64,000 bases of DNA from Paenibacillus sp. KS-LC4 (lineage in GTDB: Bacteria > Bacillota > Bacilli > Paenibacillales > Paenibacillaceae), in contig NZ_CP145905.1 in NCBI RefSeq assembly GCF_036894955.1, forward strand, positions 4,172,501 to 4,236,500. Direction: 5' to 3'. The stretch's first letter is position 1; each line of letters starts with the position of its first letter. This document shows positions 36,179 through 45,425 of the stretch, one piece after another. Made by a program: the position numbers and the translations under genes. The notes beneath the pieces are model-generated. The model did not search any database. It was not told the DNA's origin and saw only the letters and a program-made list of their open reading frames with translations.

Positions 36179-37354
36179 CTAATGCCCCGCCGACTCGCGG
36201 TACTCGCTTGGAGATAAGCCGACCCGCTTTTTGAAAATTTGGCTAAAATAGCGCGAATCCTGATAGCCGACCTTTTCCGCCACTTCGTAGTTTTTAAAAT
36301 GCGTCGACTTGAGCATCGCTTTCGCTTTGTCGATTCGAATATCAGTCAAATGCTCGATAAACGTTTTGCCGGTATTGGTCTTGAACAGCAGGCTCAAATA
36401 GGTTGGCGTCATGTACACCTTCTCCGCCACGCTTTGCAGTGAAACATGCTGGCATTCCTGCTCCATATAATACATCGTTTTTTTAATGATGCTGCGATGG
36501 CTCTCGCCCTGATAGGGCGCTGCCGCTTTCCATAAGCCTGTAACAAATTCGCTGACACAACGAACCAATTCATGAAGCGTTTTCATTTTCAAAATAGATA
36601 AAATTTCATAAGGCTTATTAGCTGAAACGGTATCCGTATCAGCCAGTACTCTTCGCTCTATCCCCACGAGCAAACGCAGCGTCAGCTCATACATATGTGT
36701 TATATCAATCGCTCCATCCCTCATTACACTGCGATAAAACGCCTTTACCGCCTCTTCAAGCTGCCCCTCCGACGTCGCCGCCTTACAGCTATCAAACAGC
36801 TCCTTCTCCATATGCTCCGGATATTCCTGAAGCGGCACATAAGCGCGAAGCTCGCTAAAATAAATGATTTCGCCAATGCCCTGATAAAATTGATGCTGGA
36901 GAGCCTGCCCCGCCTGTTCATAGGAATGATTGACTTCGTGCAAATAGCCACAGGGCTTCCCTACACCAATCGTAATCGGATCGGAAAACTGCTCGCCCAG
37001 CATCGTCTGCACATTAGCGAGCATCTTCTTCGAAACCCAAGAAAACAGCAGCACGAGCCGATGCTCCTCATCTAAAAAAAGAACACCTCCCGCCGGAATA
37101 CGCGGCTGCAAATATTCCCTCATTTTCTCCATATAGCCGAGCCGATCATGCTCATGATGAAAATAGGCCGCTGGTGCAAGCATGGCTACAGCCGGATACG
37201 TAAAATATGGATTTACATTCAGCTTCACCAGTTGCTCCTTCACATTCGCCTTTCCACTGCCGCTGACTCTGTCCAAAACCAGTTCTTGCAGCAAACGATC
37301 CCTCATCCAGGTCAGCAAATAATCGTCCTTCAGCCATTTCTCTTCTTTCACCAT
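36179..37354 (-). CDS. AraC family transcriptional regulator
   Basis: 391 residues. The C-terminal 100 residues carry two helix-turn-helix units (VSLQSVAEKVYMTPTYLSLLFK and YEVAEKVGYQDSRYFSQIFKK), ending SPSEYRES. The N-terminal 280 residues look like the middle/GGDEF-like region of YesN-type regulators but there is no receiver domain. A GGGGAAATGGAG site precedes the ATG. It likely controls sugar uptake or use by the neighbouring island. Confidence 0.9.
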   Translation of the reverse strand: MVKEEKWLKDDYLLTWMRDRLLQELVLDRVSGSGKANVKEQLVKLNVNPYFTYPAVAMLAPAAYFHHEHDRLGYMEKMREYLQPRIPAGGVLFLDEEHRLVLLFSWVSKKMLANVQTMLGEQFSDPITIGVGKPCGYLHEVNHSYEQAGQALQHQFYQGIGEIIYFSELRAYVPLQEYPEHMEKELFDSCKAATSEGQLEEAVKAFYRSVMRDGAIDITHMYELTLRLLVGIERRVLADTDTVSANKPYEILSILKMKTLHELVRCVSEFVTGLWKAAAPYQGESHRSIIKKTMYYMEQECQHVSLQSVAEKVYMTPTYLSLLFKTNTGKTFIEHLTDIRIDKAKAMLKSTHFKNYEVAEKVGYQDSRYFSQIFKKRVGLSPSEYRESAGH

Positions 37355-37417
37355 GCTCCATTTCCCCTTTAAATTGAAAGGTTAACAAGCAAGCTGCCCC
37401 TCGTCTTTACTCACGGC

Positions 37418-38065
37418 CTAGTCCAGATGAATGATTTTGTAAGCGTGCATATGATCAATAAACGCCCGCTCTGCCGCCGCAACATCCCCTTTGCGCAGCA
37501 CGTCAATAAGTACAGTATGGTAATCTGCCAGCCCTAGCGTCGTATAGTGCCGATTGGAAATCGCCATAAACCGCATAAGCTTCGTCTTCATATCCTTCCA
37601 TAGCGTCAAAATAGCCCCATTATCACATTTGCGGTAGAAAAAACCATGAAAATCCATGTCGAGCTCCAATATGCCAAGGATATCGTTTTGCTTAACCGCT
37701 TGGTCCATCTGCTCAATAATGCCAGCCAACTCGGAGAAATCCTGCTCCGTCAGCAGCGGCATGGACTGCCTAACCGCAAAGCCTTCAATCATTTCCCGCA
37801 GCACGAACAAATCCTTGATTTCCTTCGCCGTTATGTTGGAGACCACCGAGCCTTTGTTCGGAACGCCAATAATGAGCCCTTCTTGCTTAAGCCGTTCAAG
37901 CGCCTCTCTTACAGGAGCCTGGCTAATCTGGAATTGTCCGGCGATTTCAAGTACAATAAGGCGGGCACCCGGTTGAAGCTCGCCAGCCAAAATCTCTTTC
38001 TTCAGCTTCGTATATACATGGGTGCTTATTGAATGAATGGGCGCGATTGCTGAATTTTCTGACAC
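37418..38065 (-). CDS. GntR family regulator with FCD domain
   Basis: 215 residues. A winged helix at 15-80 (VREALERLKQEGLI, SVVSNITAKE) is followed by an FCD ligand domain with metal-type residues (DMDFHGFFYRKC, SNRH, YHTVLIDVL). FCD regulators usually respond to sugar acids or organic acids, which fits the uxuA/RraA/enolase genes upstream. It is 63 nt downstream of the AraC gene on the same strand. AGGGACG precedes the ATG. Confidence 0.92.
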   Translation of the reverse strand: MSENSAIAPIHSISTHVYTKLKKEILAGELQPGARLIVLEIAGQFQISQAPVREALERLKQEGLIIGVPNKGSVVSNITAKEIKDLFVLREMIEGFAVRQSMPLLTEQDFSELAGIIEQMDQAVKQNDILGILELDMDFHGFFYRKCDNGAILTLWKDMKTKLMRFMAISNRHYTTLGLADYHTVLIDVLRKGDVAAAERAFIDHMHAYKIIHLD

Positions 38066-38264
38066 ATAAACACGTCCCTATTTCAAATTATCGATTATCG
38101 TTAATCTATTCACTTCCCATTATATCGGCTCATTTCCAGCTTCACAACCCCATTTGGAAAATAAGACCTAAGCAGCCTTTGCAATCACTTTGACTTCTAG
38201 CTTCCCCTAAAGTATGAGATGCTTGCCTAAAGGGGATATTGCAAGAAAAGGAGGAACTTCCCAC

Positions 38265-39584
38265 ATGCTTAAAAAAATCACCTCATTGCTCCTTGCAGCG
38301 TTTCTCATAATAAGCACGAGCTCCTGCGGCAGCATGGTCGATGGCAACAACAGCGGGAACGGCAGCTATTCCGGCTCTAATCAGCCAGCCACTGCCACGG
38401 CGCCGCCCCCTTCCGCCACCGTATCGGCAGCAGCATCAGCCATTCCAACTATAGCGCCTACGCTGACGCCAACAGCGACAGAAGAGACAGACCCTATCAA
38501 ACAAGAAATGGCCAGCATGTCGGTCGATGAGAAAATCGGACAGCTCGTGCTCGTTGGCCTTGAAGGCACGACCATACAAGCTGATGCTATCGAAATGATG
38601 ACTACCTATCATGTAGGCGGCTTTATTTTGTACAAAAGAAATATTACGGACGCCTCGCAAACGCTCGCCCTGCTGAACGAGCTAAAAAAACAAAATAAAA
38701 AAAATCCCGTCCCGCTTTGGCTGAGCATTGATCAGGAAGGGGGAACGGTAAGCCGAATGCCTCAGGATTTCGTCAAAATTCCTTCCGCACAATCTATTGG
38801 CAGTAAAAATAAACGACAATACGCCTACGGAATAGGTGAAGCGATTGGCGCCGAGCTGTATGCCTTAGGGTTTAATATGGATTTTGCCCCTGTGCTCGAT
38901 ATTAACAGCAACCCGGACAATCCGGTCATTGGCAACCGGGCGTTTGGCTCTACAGCGGAAAGCGTCATAAGCAGCGGCATAGAAACGATGAAGGGCATAC
39001 AGGCGGGACATGTCGTGCCTGTCGTCAAGCATTTTCCCGGTCATGGAGATACGTCAGTCGATTCGCATTTGGATTTGCCGGTAATAGACAAAAGCCTGAA
39101 GCAATTAGAGCAGTTCGAGCTTCTTCCCTTTAAAGAAGCGATTAAGCAGCAGGCCCCTGCTGTCATGATCGGGCATTTGCTGATTCCGGCTATCGACAAG
39201 CAATACCCTGCCTCATTGTCCAAGACGATTATTACTGGGCTTTTACGGGACAAGCTCGGGTTTACGGGTGTTGTAATTACGGATGATATGACGATGCTTG
39301 GCATTACGAAGCATTTTGGCATTCAGGAGGCGGCGGTCAAAGCCGTTCAAGCGGGCAACGATATTATTCTTGTTGGACATGATGCCCAGCAGCAGATCGC
39401 CGTGCTGAAGGCGCTAAAAAAAGCGGTCAAAGCAGGCGACATCTCCATGCAAGCGCTCGATGACAGCGTCTATCGGATCATTCGTCTCAAAAGTTCCTTT
39501 ACGCTTAAGGATGAGCTCATCACCCGCGTCAACGTCGATGCGGTCAACCTTCAAATTAAAAAAGCGCTGAACGCTTCTAAATAG
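38265..39584 (+). CDS. nagZ: GH3 beta-N-acetylhexosaminidase lipoprotein (NagZ-like)
   Basis: 439 residues from the ATG at 38265, which has AGGAGG 10 nt upstream; an in-frame ATG at 38214 lacks a site. A lipobox (TSSCGS) anchors it outside. A Ser/Thr/Ala-rich linker (about 25-75) leads to the GH3 domain with IDQEGGTVSRM, GNRAFG, KHFPGHGDTSVDSH (the His-Asp acid/base of NagZ-type enzymes) and VITDDMTMLGI with the nucleophile Asp. It removes GlcNAc from muropeptides or chitin-like sugars. Confidence 0.9.
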   Translation: MLKKITSLLLAAFLIISTSSCGSMVDGNNSGNGSYSGSNQPATATAPPPSATVSAAASAIPTIAPTLTPTATEETDPIKQEMASMSVDEKIGQLVLVGLEGTTIQADAIEMMTTYHVGGFILYKRNITDASQTLALLNELKKQNKKNPVPLWLSIDQEGGTVSRMPQDFVKIPSAQSIGSKNKRQYAYGIGEAIGAELYALGFNMDFAPVLDINSNPDNPVIGNRAFGSTAESVISSGIETMKGIQAGHVVPVVKHFPGHGDTSVDSHLDLPVIDKSLKQLEQFELLPFKEAIKQQAPAVMIGHLLIPAIDKQYPASLSKTIITGLLRDKLGFTGVVITDDMTMLGITKHFGIQEAAVKAVQAGNDIILVGHDAQQQIAVLKALKKAVKAGDISMQALDDSVYRIIRLKSSFTLKDELITRVNVDAVNLQIKKALNASK

Positions 39585-39600
39585 AAGCCTTCGGCGCTTT
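39561..39600. terminator. Terminator overlapping the end of the GH3 gene
   Basis: AAAGCGC (39561-39567) with GCGCTTT (39594-39600) and CTTCTA with TAGAAG inside. The left arm is within the last codons. It lies between convergent genes and may act both ways. Confidence 0.7.
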
Positions 39601-39631
39601 TCTTCGTTATTCGATTAGCCGCCCTTATCGT

Positions 39632-40591
39632 TTAAGCTGGCGACATGTAACGGCCGTAGCTAAGAGCGAGCTCGGAAAACTTGCCGTCCTTCTCCGAAAG
39701 GATCGACACATTTTCCCCTTCCGCCCCCATCCATTTGACCCCGAGAACGATACCTTCAGCCGTCTTCGCGGCGAAAAGGAAGGAAAACATTTCTGGCATG
39801 ACCTCGCCGCCATCGTCCACACGCCACGTCGAGCTTTCATTAAATTCAGCCGGATAATCTTGGAAAACAAAGCCGTCTGCCGTTTGCAGCGCCAAGCTCG
39901 CCAGCATTTCCTTGCCCTGACGCTCGAACTGCACTAAATACAGCGTATTTCCTTCTTGTCCAATATCCTCAAGCGGCCACAGCTTCTCGACGCCGCGATT
40001 TTTGCTTTTGGCAATAGCCGCTTTCACATCAGCGGCTGCCTGCCTGCTTCGCTGGTCGGTGATAGAAAGCAGCATTTCCGGCTTCACCGACTGAGCAGCA
40101 ATTAAATAATACGTTTCATTCGGCTCAGCCTGGCCTTCCACAACCTCAAACAGCTGACCCTGCTGGTTTGCAAAATTTTGCGCCGTTTGCCTGCCGTTAT
40201 CGGCTTCGGTCGCCTTTTGCTCCTTATTATACTTAATTTTGAGCAGTTGCCCGTTATGACCAATCGCCAGATCGAAGCTGCTCCACTGCTCGCTGCTCCC
40301 TTCAGCCTGGCTAGCAAGTAGCTGCTTGCCGTCTTCTGCGGCGAAGCCAAATGCGCCCCTCTCTAGGACAGCAGTATCCAGCAGAGGTGCTGAGGTCTGC
40401 TCAGCAGTTAGCTCCTTCGCCGGCTCGCCTCCATTTGTCCCTTCACTGGCTGAAGCACTCGCGGCCGGGGGAGTCTCTACTCCCCCGCTCACCTTAGCCG
40501 AAGCTTCTCCCGTGCGATCAACCTCCGCGGAGCATGCTCCTAAACATATCGTCATTACTATAGCCAATACCCACAAGCTGCTTTTTCGCAT
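39632..40591 (-). CDS. Lipoprotein of unknown function
   Basis: 319 residues from the ATG at 40591 (AAGGGG 9 nt upstream). Lipobox with Cys near residue 19 (CLGACSAE). A Ser/Ala/Glu-rich linker follows to about 70, then a beta-rich part not recognised. It follows the hemD-like gene on the minus strand with a gap of about 120 nt. No catalytic motif is seen. Confidence 0.7.
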   Translation of the reverse strand: MRKSSLWVLAIVMTICLGACSAEVDRTGEASAKVSGGVETPPAASASASEGTNGGEPAKELTAEQTSAPLLDTAVLERGAFGFAAEDGKQLLASQAEGSSEQWSSFDLAIGHNGQLLKIKYNKEQKATEADNGRQTAQNFANQQGQLFEVVEGQAEPNETYYLIAAQSVKPEMLLSITDQRSRQAAADVKAAIAKSKNRGVEKLWPLEDIGQEGNTLYLVQFERQGKEMLASLALQTADGFVFQDYPAEFNESSTWRVDDGGEVMPEMFSFLFAAKTAEGIVLGVKWMGAEGENVSILSEKDGKFSELALSYGRYMSPA

Positions 40592-40708
40592 ATGATCTAC
40601 CCCTTTTAACAATTGATGCAACGTCTACAAGCTTCAGACGAAGCCGCTGTGCAAAAGGGTGCAGTCTAAAGGCTCTCGCAGTGACCTTTCATTTATTTGC
40701 CAATTGCT

Positions 40709-41536
40709 TTAATTGCTGTGGACTTGCGCTTCATAATAATGGGCGACTTCAATGATCATGGCACCCATACGCTCAATTTGCGGCACAATATAGCGCTGCA
40801 CGCCGTTTAATTGCAGCGCCTCGGCCGTCACCTTGCCTACTGCTGCCGCCAGCACCCGGCTGTCGAAAATATCCCGAAGCTGCTGCTCAAGACCTATTTT
40901 TGCGGCGTAACGGAACAAATATTGCACTTGAACCGCTGTCGTAAAGCAAACCACGTCAACGTCGCCTGCCGTCAGCTCTTCCATGAGCTGAGTAAGTACG
41001 CTTACCTCAGGCGGAATATGTTTGTAGGGCAGCAGCGAAATAACCTCACCCGCTTTTTTCGCAGCAAAAAAACGTTCCAGCTCAGGCGAAGGCTCGCCAT
41101 GCAGCTGAATAACGATACGCTGCCCGGCAAAATCAAATTCCTCCAGCTTGTCGATTAGATTTTGCACCGTGCCATCATCATCCGCTACAACAGCCTTCAA
41201 GCCTGCCCGCTTAAGATAAGCAGTCGTCTTGTAACCTCTGGAAGCAATTGATGCCTGCGACAGCTGCTCCTTAAACAGCTCCTTTATACCGAGCCGCTCC
41301 GCATTGCTCTCAAGCGTCTCCGAGCCAATGCCCGTCGTCAGTATGACCCAGTCAGCACCCTCCGCCGAAAACTGTCGCAGCGGCGCTTCCAGCGTTGCTT
41401 CATCCAGCAGCGTCAACCCTTGAAGCGAGCGCACGAGCGACGTCCCCCCCTGCTTTTCAATAATAGCGCTCATTTCCTCTGTTTTTCGAGATCCAGCAAT
41501 GACCAATCGCTTCCCTTTCAACGCATCCATTCCCAT
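40709..41536 (-). CDS. hemD: Uroporphyrinogen-III synthase (HemD family)
   Basis: 275 residues, two-lobed HemD pattern: an opening strand LVIAGSRKTEEM, ADWVILTTGIGSETL near 60-75 and DVDVVCFTTAVQVQYLF near 180, ending with AVGKVTAEAL and MIIEVAHYY. It would close and invert the tetrapyrrole ring D. No other hem genes are near, so it may be a second, stand-alone copy or a HemD-fold relative with another role. Confidence 0.78.
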   Translation of the reverse strand: MGMDALKGKRLVIAGSRKTEEMSAIIEKQGGTSLVRSLQGLTLLDEATLEAPLRQFSAEGADWVILTTGIGSETLESNAERLGIKELFKEQLSQASIASRGYKTTAYLKRAGLKAVVADDDGTVQNLIDKLEEFDFAGQRIVIQLHGEPSPELERFFAAKKAGEVISLLPYKHIPPEVSVLTQLMEELTAGDVDVVCFTTAVQVQYLFRYAAKIGLEQQLRDIFDSRVLAAAVGKVTAEALQLNGVQRYIVPQIERMGAMIIEVAHYYEAQVHSN

Positions 41537-41671
41537 GCTTGCCCCGTCACCATTCTTTCTTCAACTATATTTGTCATATAGCTTAACACAAGCACAAACA
41601 GCTGTCGCCATTTCAAGGCGGATAAAAACTAATTTTGCGCTCTAAATAACAGCAGCTGACATATTAAAAAA

Positions 41672-41693
41672 CCGTTCTCTATGTCAAGAACGG
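41672..41693 (-). terminator. Orphan terminator-like hairpin
   Basis: CCGTTCT (41672-41678) pairs with AGAACGG (41687-41693), 8-nt loop, followed by six T on the minus strand. No annotated minus-strand gene ends here. It could end a short RNA starting near 41800, or be left from a lost gene. Confidence 0.5.
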
Positions 41694-41781
41694 CAGTTAC
41701 TTTACATCTATACATTTGCACGATATAACGAAAAATAGCGAATAATAGTGAAAAACAAAGAAAAGCATCGAAAACTAGACA

Positions 41782-41811
41782 TAACATATATTTCTTTATA
41801 TATGTTATAAT
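41782..41811 (+). promoter_or_regulatory. Inverted repeat and -10 box upstream of AraC gene
   Basis: TAACATATA (41782-41790) and TATATGTTA (41799-41807) form an operator-like inverted repeat with 8-nt spacing. It overlaps a TATAAT box at 41806-41811, about 70 nt before the AraC gene. The position would allow autoregulation. Confidence 0.5.
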
Positions 41812-41883
41812 TCCATTTGTCATCAATGCATACAGCGCTTAACTATAACTTTTATCCCACTTTTAGGAGAAAAGAGGAAGTTG

Positions 41884-42732
41884 ATGCAGGAAGCAATAGA
41901 CACAGGCAGCATCTACAGCGAGCTCCCCCTATTGATTACCGGATCTGGAAGCGTTACCGTCACTGCGCCCGAGCATTGCCCTGGAAGCAGCCCGGATTAC
42001 AAAATCGTAAACTGCGTTGGAGGCACTGGCCGCCTTGTTTTTCAAGAACAGGAAATTCAGCTGCAGGAAGGCGTTGCCATTCTTTATTTTTCCCATACCG
42101 CCTCTATTTTCTGTGAAATTAGCGAAACGCTCAGCATCAACTATTTGACCTTTAACGGCTATTTGCTGCCGGCTTTTTTGCAAGCTTTACATATTGCTAA
42201 CCTTTCTGTATTTCAGCTTGATCCCGCTCCGCAAATGCTCATAGATGAAATTATTTTAAGCCAGCAATCAACCCGTCAGGAGCGTATTTTTACCGGATCA
42301 GCTCTCTTGTATATGCTGCTTATCAAGCTCAAGCTTTCGAAGGATCTTTACCTCGTTGCTGAACGCAAGGAGCATACACCGAAGCTATCCAGCATTCTGA
42401 CTTTTATTAAACAAAACTATCATCTCGACATTTCCCTATCCATGCTCGCCGGGCAGCTGTATATCACCGAGCAGCATTTGAATCGCATGTTCAAAAAGGA
42501 ATATGCGATGACCCCGCTCGATTTTCTAACCCGCTACCGACTGCTCAAGGCAAAAGAAATGCTCATTCATGAGGATTCCATGACAGCCCATGACATTGCC
42601 AAGGCGGTCGGTTTTAATAGTGCGAGTTATTTTGGCTCCGTTTTTAAAAAGCATGAGGGCTGCTCGCCCATGGTGCTGCGCAAAAGCTATAAAGCTTCTA
42701 AATCAAATTCAGCGATTGAGGCTAGGCGCTGA
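41884..42732 (+). CDS. AraC family regulator with cupin-type sensor
   Basis: 282 residues from the ATG at 41884 (AGAGGAAG 7 nt upstream; a TTG three bases earlier is less likely). The N-terminal half is an AraC-ligand (cupin) domain; the C-terminal half has two helix-turn-helix units (LSMLAGQLYITEQHLNRMFKKE, AHDIAKAVGFNSASYFGSVFKK). Its last 46 bp overlap the convergent HAD gene. It may control the minus-strand cluster beyond, by analogy only. Confidence 0.9.
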   Translation: MQEAIDTGSIYSELPLLITGSGSVTVTAPEHCPGSSPDYKIVNCVGGTGRLVFQEQEIQLQEGVAILYFSHTASIFCEISETLSINYLTFNGYLLPAFLQALHIANLSVFQLDPAPQMLIDEIILSQQSTRQERIFTGSALLYMLLIKLKLSKDLYLVAERKEHTPKLSSILTFIKQNYHLDISLSMLAGQLYITEQHLNRMFKKEYAMTPLDFLTRYRLLKAKEMLIHEDSMTAHDIAKAVGFNSASYFGSVFKKHEGCSPMVLRKSYKASKSNSAIEARR

Positions 42733-43331
42733 TCAAAATTCAAAAATTCCAAATCCCTTGTCACCTCGTTCGGCACGATGATGCAGCGAATGCCAGCTGC
42801 CTTGGCGGCCTTCAGCCCATTTGGCGAATCCTCAAACACGATCGCTTCTGAGGCATCAATACCAAGCCGTGCCAGCGTCAGCTCATACAGCTCCGGATCA
42901 GGCTTTACCCGCTGCACATCCTCGGAGGTATGAATCACATCAAAGGCTTCGAAGATGCCCAGCTTCTTCAAGTAGCTATGAACCCAGTCACGGGTAGAGC
43001 TGGATGCTACCGCAAGCAGCAGCTTTCGCTGCTTCACACTCGCCAGCAGCTCCGCAACGCCAGGCAAAAGTCCGGCTTCGCCAACGTAAACGGCATATTT
43101 TTGCTCAGACAGCTCTTTAATATGGTCATGGTCAATCGGCTTTTGCAGCGCTTCCTCCAAATAATGAAAAGGATTAAACTCGTCAAAATTCGTGCCTACA
43201 TTGCGAGACCATAGACTAAGCGAAAGCTCGACGCCATGCTCCTGATAAATGTCCCGAAAAGCGTAATACCAAGGGGTCTCCGTATCCATAATCAAGCCGT
43301 CGAAATCAAAAATAATCGCTTTTAGACTCAT
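42687..43331 (-). CDS. HAD family phosphatase / beta-phosphoglucomutase-like
   Basis: 214 residues. HAD motifs: IIFDFDGLIMDTE (both catalytic Asp), VASSS, K in RVKPDPELY and VFEDSPNG. The cap type fits the phosphatase/beta-phosphoglucomutase group. It is the last gene of the minus-strand cluster and overlaps the AraC gene by 46 bp tail to tail. In an amino-sugar pathway it could remove a phosphate; this is inference. Confidence 0.9.
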   Translation of the reverse strand: MSLKAIIFDFDGLIMDTETPWYYAFRDIYQEHGVELSLSLWSRNVGTNFDEFNPFHYLEEALQKPIDHDHIKELSEQKYAVYVGEAGLLPGVAELLASVKQRKLLLAVASSSTRDWVHSYLKKLGIFEAFDVIHTSEDVQRVKPDPELYELTLARLGIDASEAIVFEDSPNGLKAAKAAGIRCIIVPNEVTRDLEFLNFDQRLASIAEFDLEAL

Positions 43332-43411
43332 CGCTGCTATCAGCTACCTTTCCCGCTTGTACTTGCCGCTTACCGCGAGCCGCCTTTCAGCTCAGCTTGC
43401 AGCCGCCGCTG

Positions 43412-44005
43412 CTAAAATCGGCTATCCTCGTTCGCCTCGGTGAGATGGACGAAGCTGAACTCGCTCGTGCTGCCGCTGCCCTTCGGCGATTGGGCGACGA
43501 TGCCAGCCTTCACCTCATCTGGCGTACGCATGCCAAAATAACGTATCAGCTTCCACTCCTCGCCATCTGCCGAATAATAGAAGGACACGCAGTCCTCGAC
43601 TTTGTTGATGCGCAAATATGGATTGTCCGACTGGATTTCTTCCGAGTTGCAGTCATCTGACCAGCCGTCCTTGGTGACGACCGAGACGATGGAGGCTGCC
43701 TGGCCATTGAACTCAAAGCACAGCTTGCACCAGTTGTCGCTATCCACGTACAGCATCAGGCAGCCCGAATCATACTGCTGCTTCATCTCCACCGTCAGTC
43801 TTGCCGTCAGCTCGAAGGAGCGCTTAACCGTCGCATACAAGAATGGAGCCGAGCTGGCAAAATGCTTGCCGGATGGATCACAGAAAAAATCCGCCTCCGG
43901 CGGTGCTTCAATAATAACGCCGCCCTGCTCTGTAAATTGCCACCGCGGCGGCTCGTTCATCCATACCAGTTGATCGCGAGTTTCATGGTTTAATACATTA
44001 ATCAT
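43412..44005 (-). CDS. DUF1349 (concanavalin-like) protein
   Basis: 197 residues from the ATG at 44005, which has GGAGGG 7 nt upstream; an ATG 12 codons earlier does not. The DUF1349 jelly-roll pattern is seen: CDPSGKHFASSAPFLY, DSGCLMLYVDSDNWCKLCFEF, SFYYSADGEEWKLIRYF. Such proteins bind or process carbohydrates but their activity is poorly known. It is soluble, with no signal peptide. Confidence 0.85.
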   Translation of the reverse strand: MINVLNHETRDQLVWMNEPPRWQFTEQGGVIIEAPPEADFFCDPSGKHFASSAPFLYATVKRSFELTARLTVEMKQQYDSGCLMLYVDSDNWCKLCFEFNGQAASIVSVVTKDGWSDDCNSEEIQSDNPYLRINKVEDCVSFYYSADGEEWKLIRYFGMRTPDEVKAGIVAQSPKGSGSTSEFSFVHLTEANEDSRF

Positions 44006-44084
44006 TAAGTATCCCTCCGTAGCCATTTTCTGTATAACCATTCGACCTCATAGACGAAAAACCTTCTTTTGGCAAAAATGGCTG

Positions 44085-45329
44085 CTAGACATGATGGTTC
44101 GCTTCTACAATCTGCTGTTGCCGGGAAGGAAGCGGGAGGAAAAACACGACGGCCATAAGCACCATATACAGCCCAACAATGACAGTGAACAGCAGCTTCG
44201 GGCTGTAGTTATAGATGAGTCCAGTCAAATAACCGGAGGGAATCGCAATTAGTGTCATGACCGTCTGTACGGCCGAAAACATATCTGCTTTTTCATGTGT
44301 GCCGAGACGATTCATCAGCAGCGCATCCCGGTAGGTTTGCAAAATAAACGTTCCCGCCGCCAAAATAATAATCGTCAGCATGAGCAGCGGCACATTGCCG
44401 GAAGGAATAAAGAGCAGCAGCACAGATCCGGCTGTACATAGGGCAATCGACAGACTGACGTATTTTTCATCTGAGCGCTGCTTCAATCGCGGAATAACGA
44501 CCAAATAAAGAATCAAAACCGTAACCGCGGTCACAACTGGAATATAGGAAATCGTCCAATCGCCGAAATGCAGCTCCTCTTTGAAAAACACCACCTGAAA
44601 AAAATTCAGCTGCAAAATAAAATTGGACAGCACCGTTATGAGAATAATCGGGAACAACCGACGGGTATAAAACGCTTTGCCGAATAGCCGCAGGCTGGCT
44701 CCCAAGCTTTTGAGCACCTTGGTCTGGCTATGTACCACTATAAGCTCTTTGCCCGCCTCCGTCTCCTCCGTCAGCCGATTTCTTACTATAAACATAATCG
44801 TCATCATGACGCCTCCGGCAAAATAAATGACAGACAGCGTCTTTCCGATTCCGAAGTCGGCGATGACAAAGCCCGCTAGCGGGGTAAGCACGCCTGCTGC
44901 GGTAATAATCATATTCATAATGCCAAATACCTTCGGTCGCTTTCGCTCCTCAACATCTTCAATAATGAGCAAATTGAACGACACGGTGACGAACTTGGAC
45001 GTCGCATTTAATAGATAGGCAATCATAAACAGCCAGAAGCTTTGCGAGAACGCCCACACAAACATGGGGATACTCCAGGCTACAATATCAAAAATAAGCG
45101 AGGTGCGCTTGCGGCCCAGCTTATTCGTAATCGACCCGGCAAAAAGCTGAAACACAAAAGCAAAATACAGATTAATTGAATTAATCAATCCAATTTCAAT
45201 ATCGCTCAGTCCAGCATCCTTCATATAGAGCGGCGCATAAAACAAAACGATCGTTCCAGGAATCGCCCAGAGCGGCTCCAGAAAAATCGAATACCGCGGA
45301 TTTTTTGGCAAATCGGCAAGCAGCTTCAT
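44085..45329 (-). CDS. MFS transporter
   Basis: 414 residues, 12 membrane helices. The MFS loop 2-3 motif appears as GSITNKLGRKRTSL near 62-75. It lies 97 nt after the dehydrogenase gene; a GC-rich hairpin (GCTGCGC...GCGCAGC, 45365-45400) is in that gap without a T-run. In this operon it could export the product or import its precursor. Confidence 0.9.
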   Translation of the reverse strand: MKLLADLPKNPRYSIFLEPLWAIPGTIVLFYAPLYMKDAGLSDIEIGLINSINLYFAFVFQLFAGSITNKLGRKRTSLIFDIVAWSIPMFVWAFSQSFWLFMIAYLLNATSKFVTVSFNLLIIEDVEERKRPKVFGIMNMIITAAGVLTPLAGFVIADFGIGKTLSVIYFAGGVMMTIMFIVRNRLTEETEAGKELIVVHSQTKVLKSLGASLRLFGKAFYTRRLFPIILITVLSNFILQLNFFQVVFFKEELHFGDWTISYIPVVTAVTVLILYLVVIPRLKQRSDEKYVSLSIALCTAGSVLLLFIPSGNVPLLMLTIIILAAGTFILQTYRDALLMNRLGTHEKADMFSAVQTVMTLIAIPSGYLTGLIYNYSPKLLFTVIVGLYMVLMAVVFFLPLPSRQQQIVEANHHV

Positions 45330-45425
45330 CTTTAAGGCTCATCCCCTCTTCTTCATGCGTCATTGCTGCGCAGCGCCCCGTAAGCCCCTCGCCGCGCAGC
45401 CATAACGCCCTTGCCTAGCCCTACA

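Noticed and set aside
41629-41826. 65-residue minus-strand frame
   Set aside because: Runs through the terminator-like hairpin, no ribosome site, composition of noncoding AT-rich DNA.
45365-45400. Terminator between dehydrogenase and MFS genes
   Set aside because: A GC-rich hairpin exists but no T-run follows; it may only reduce readthrough.
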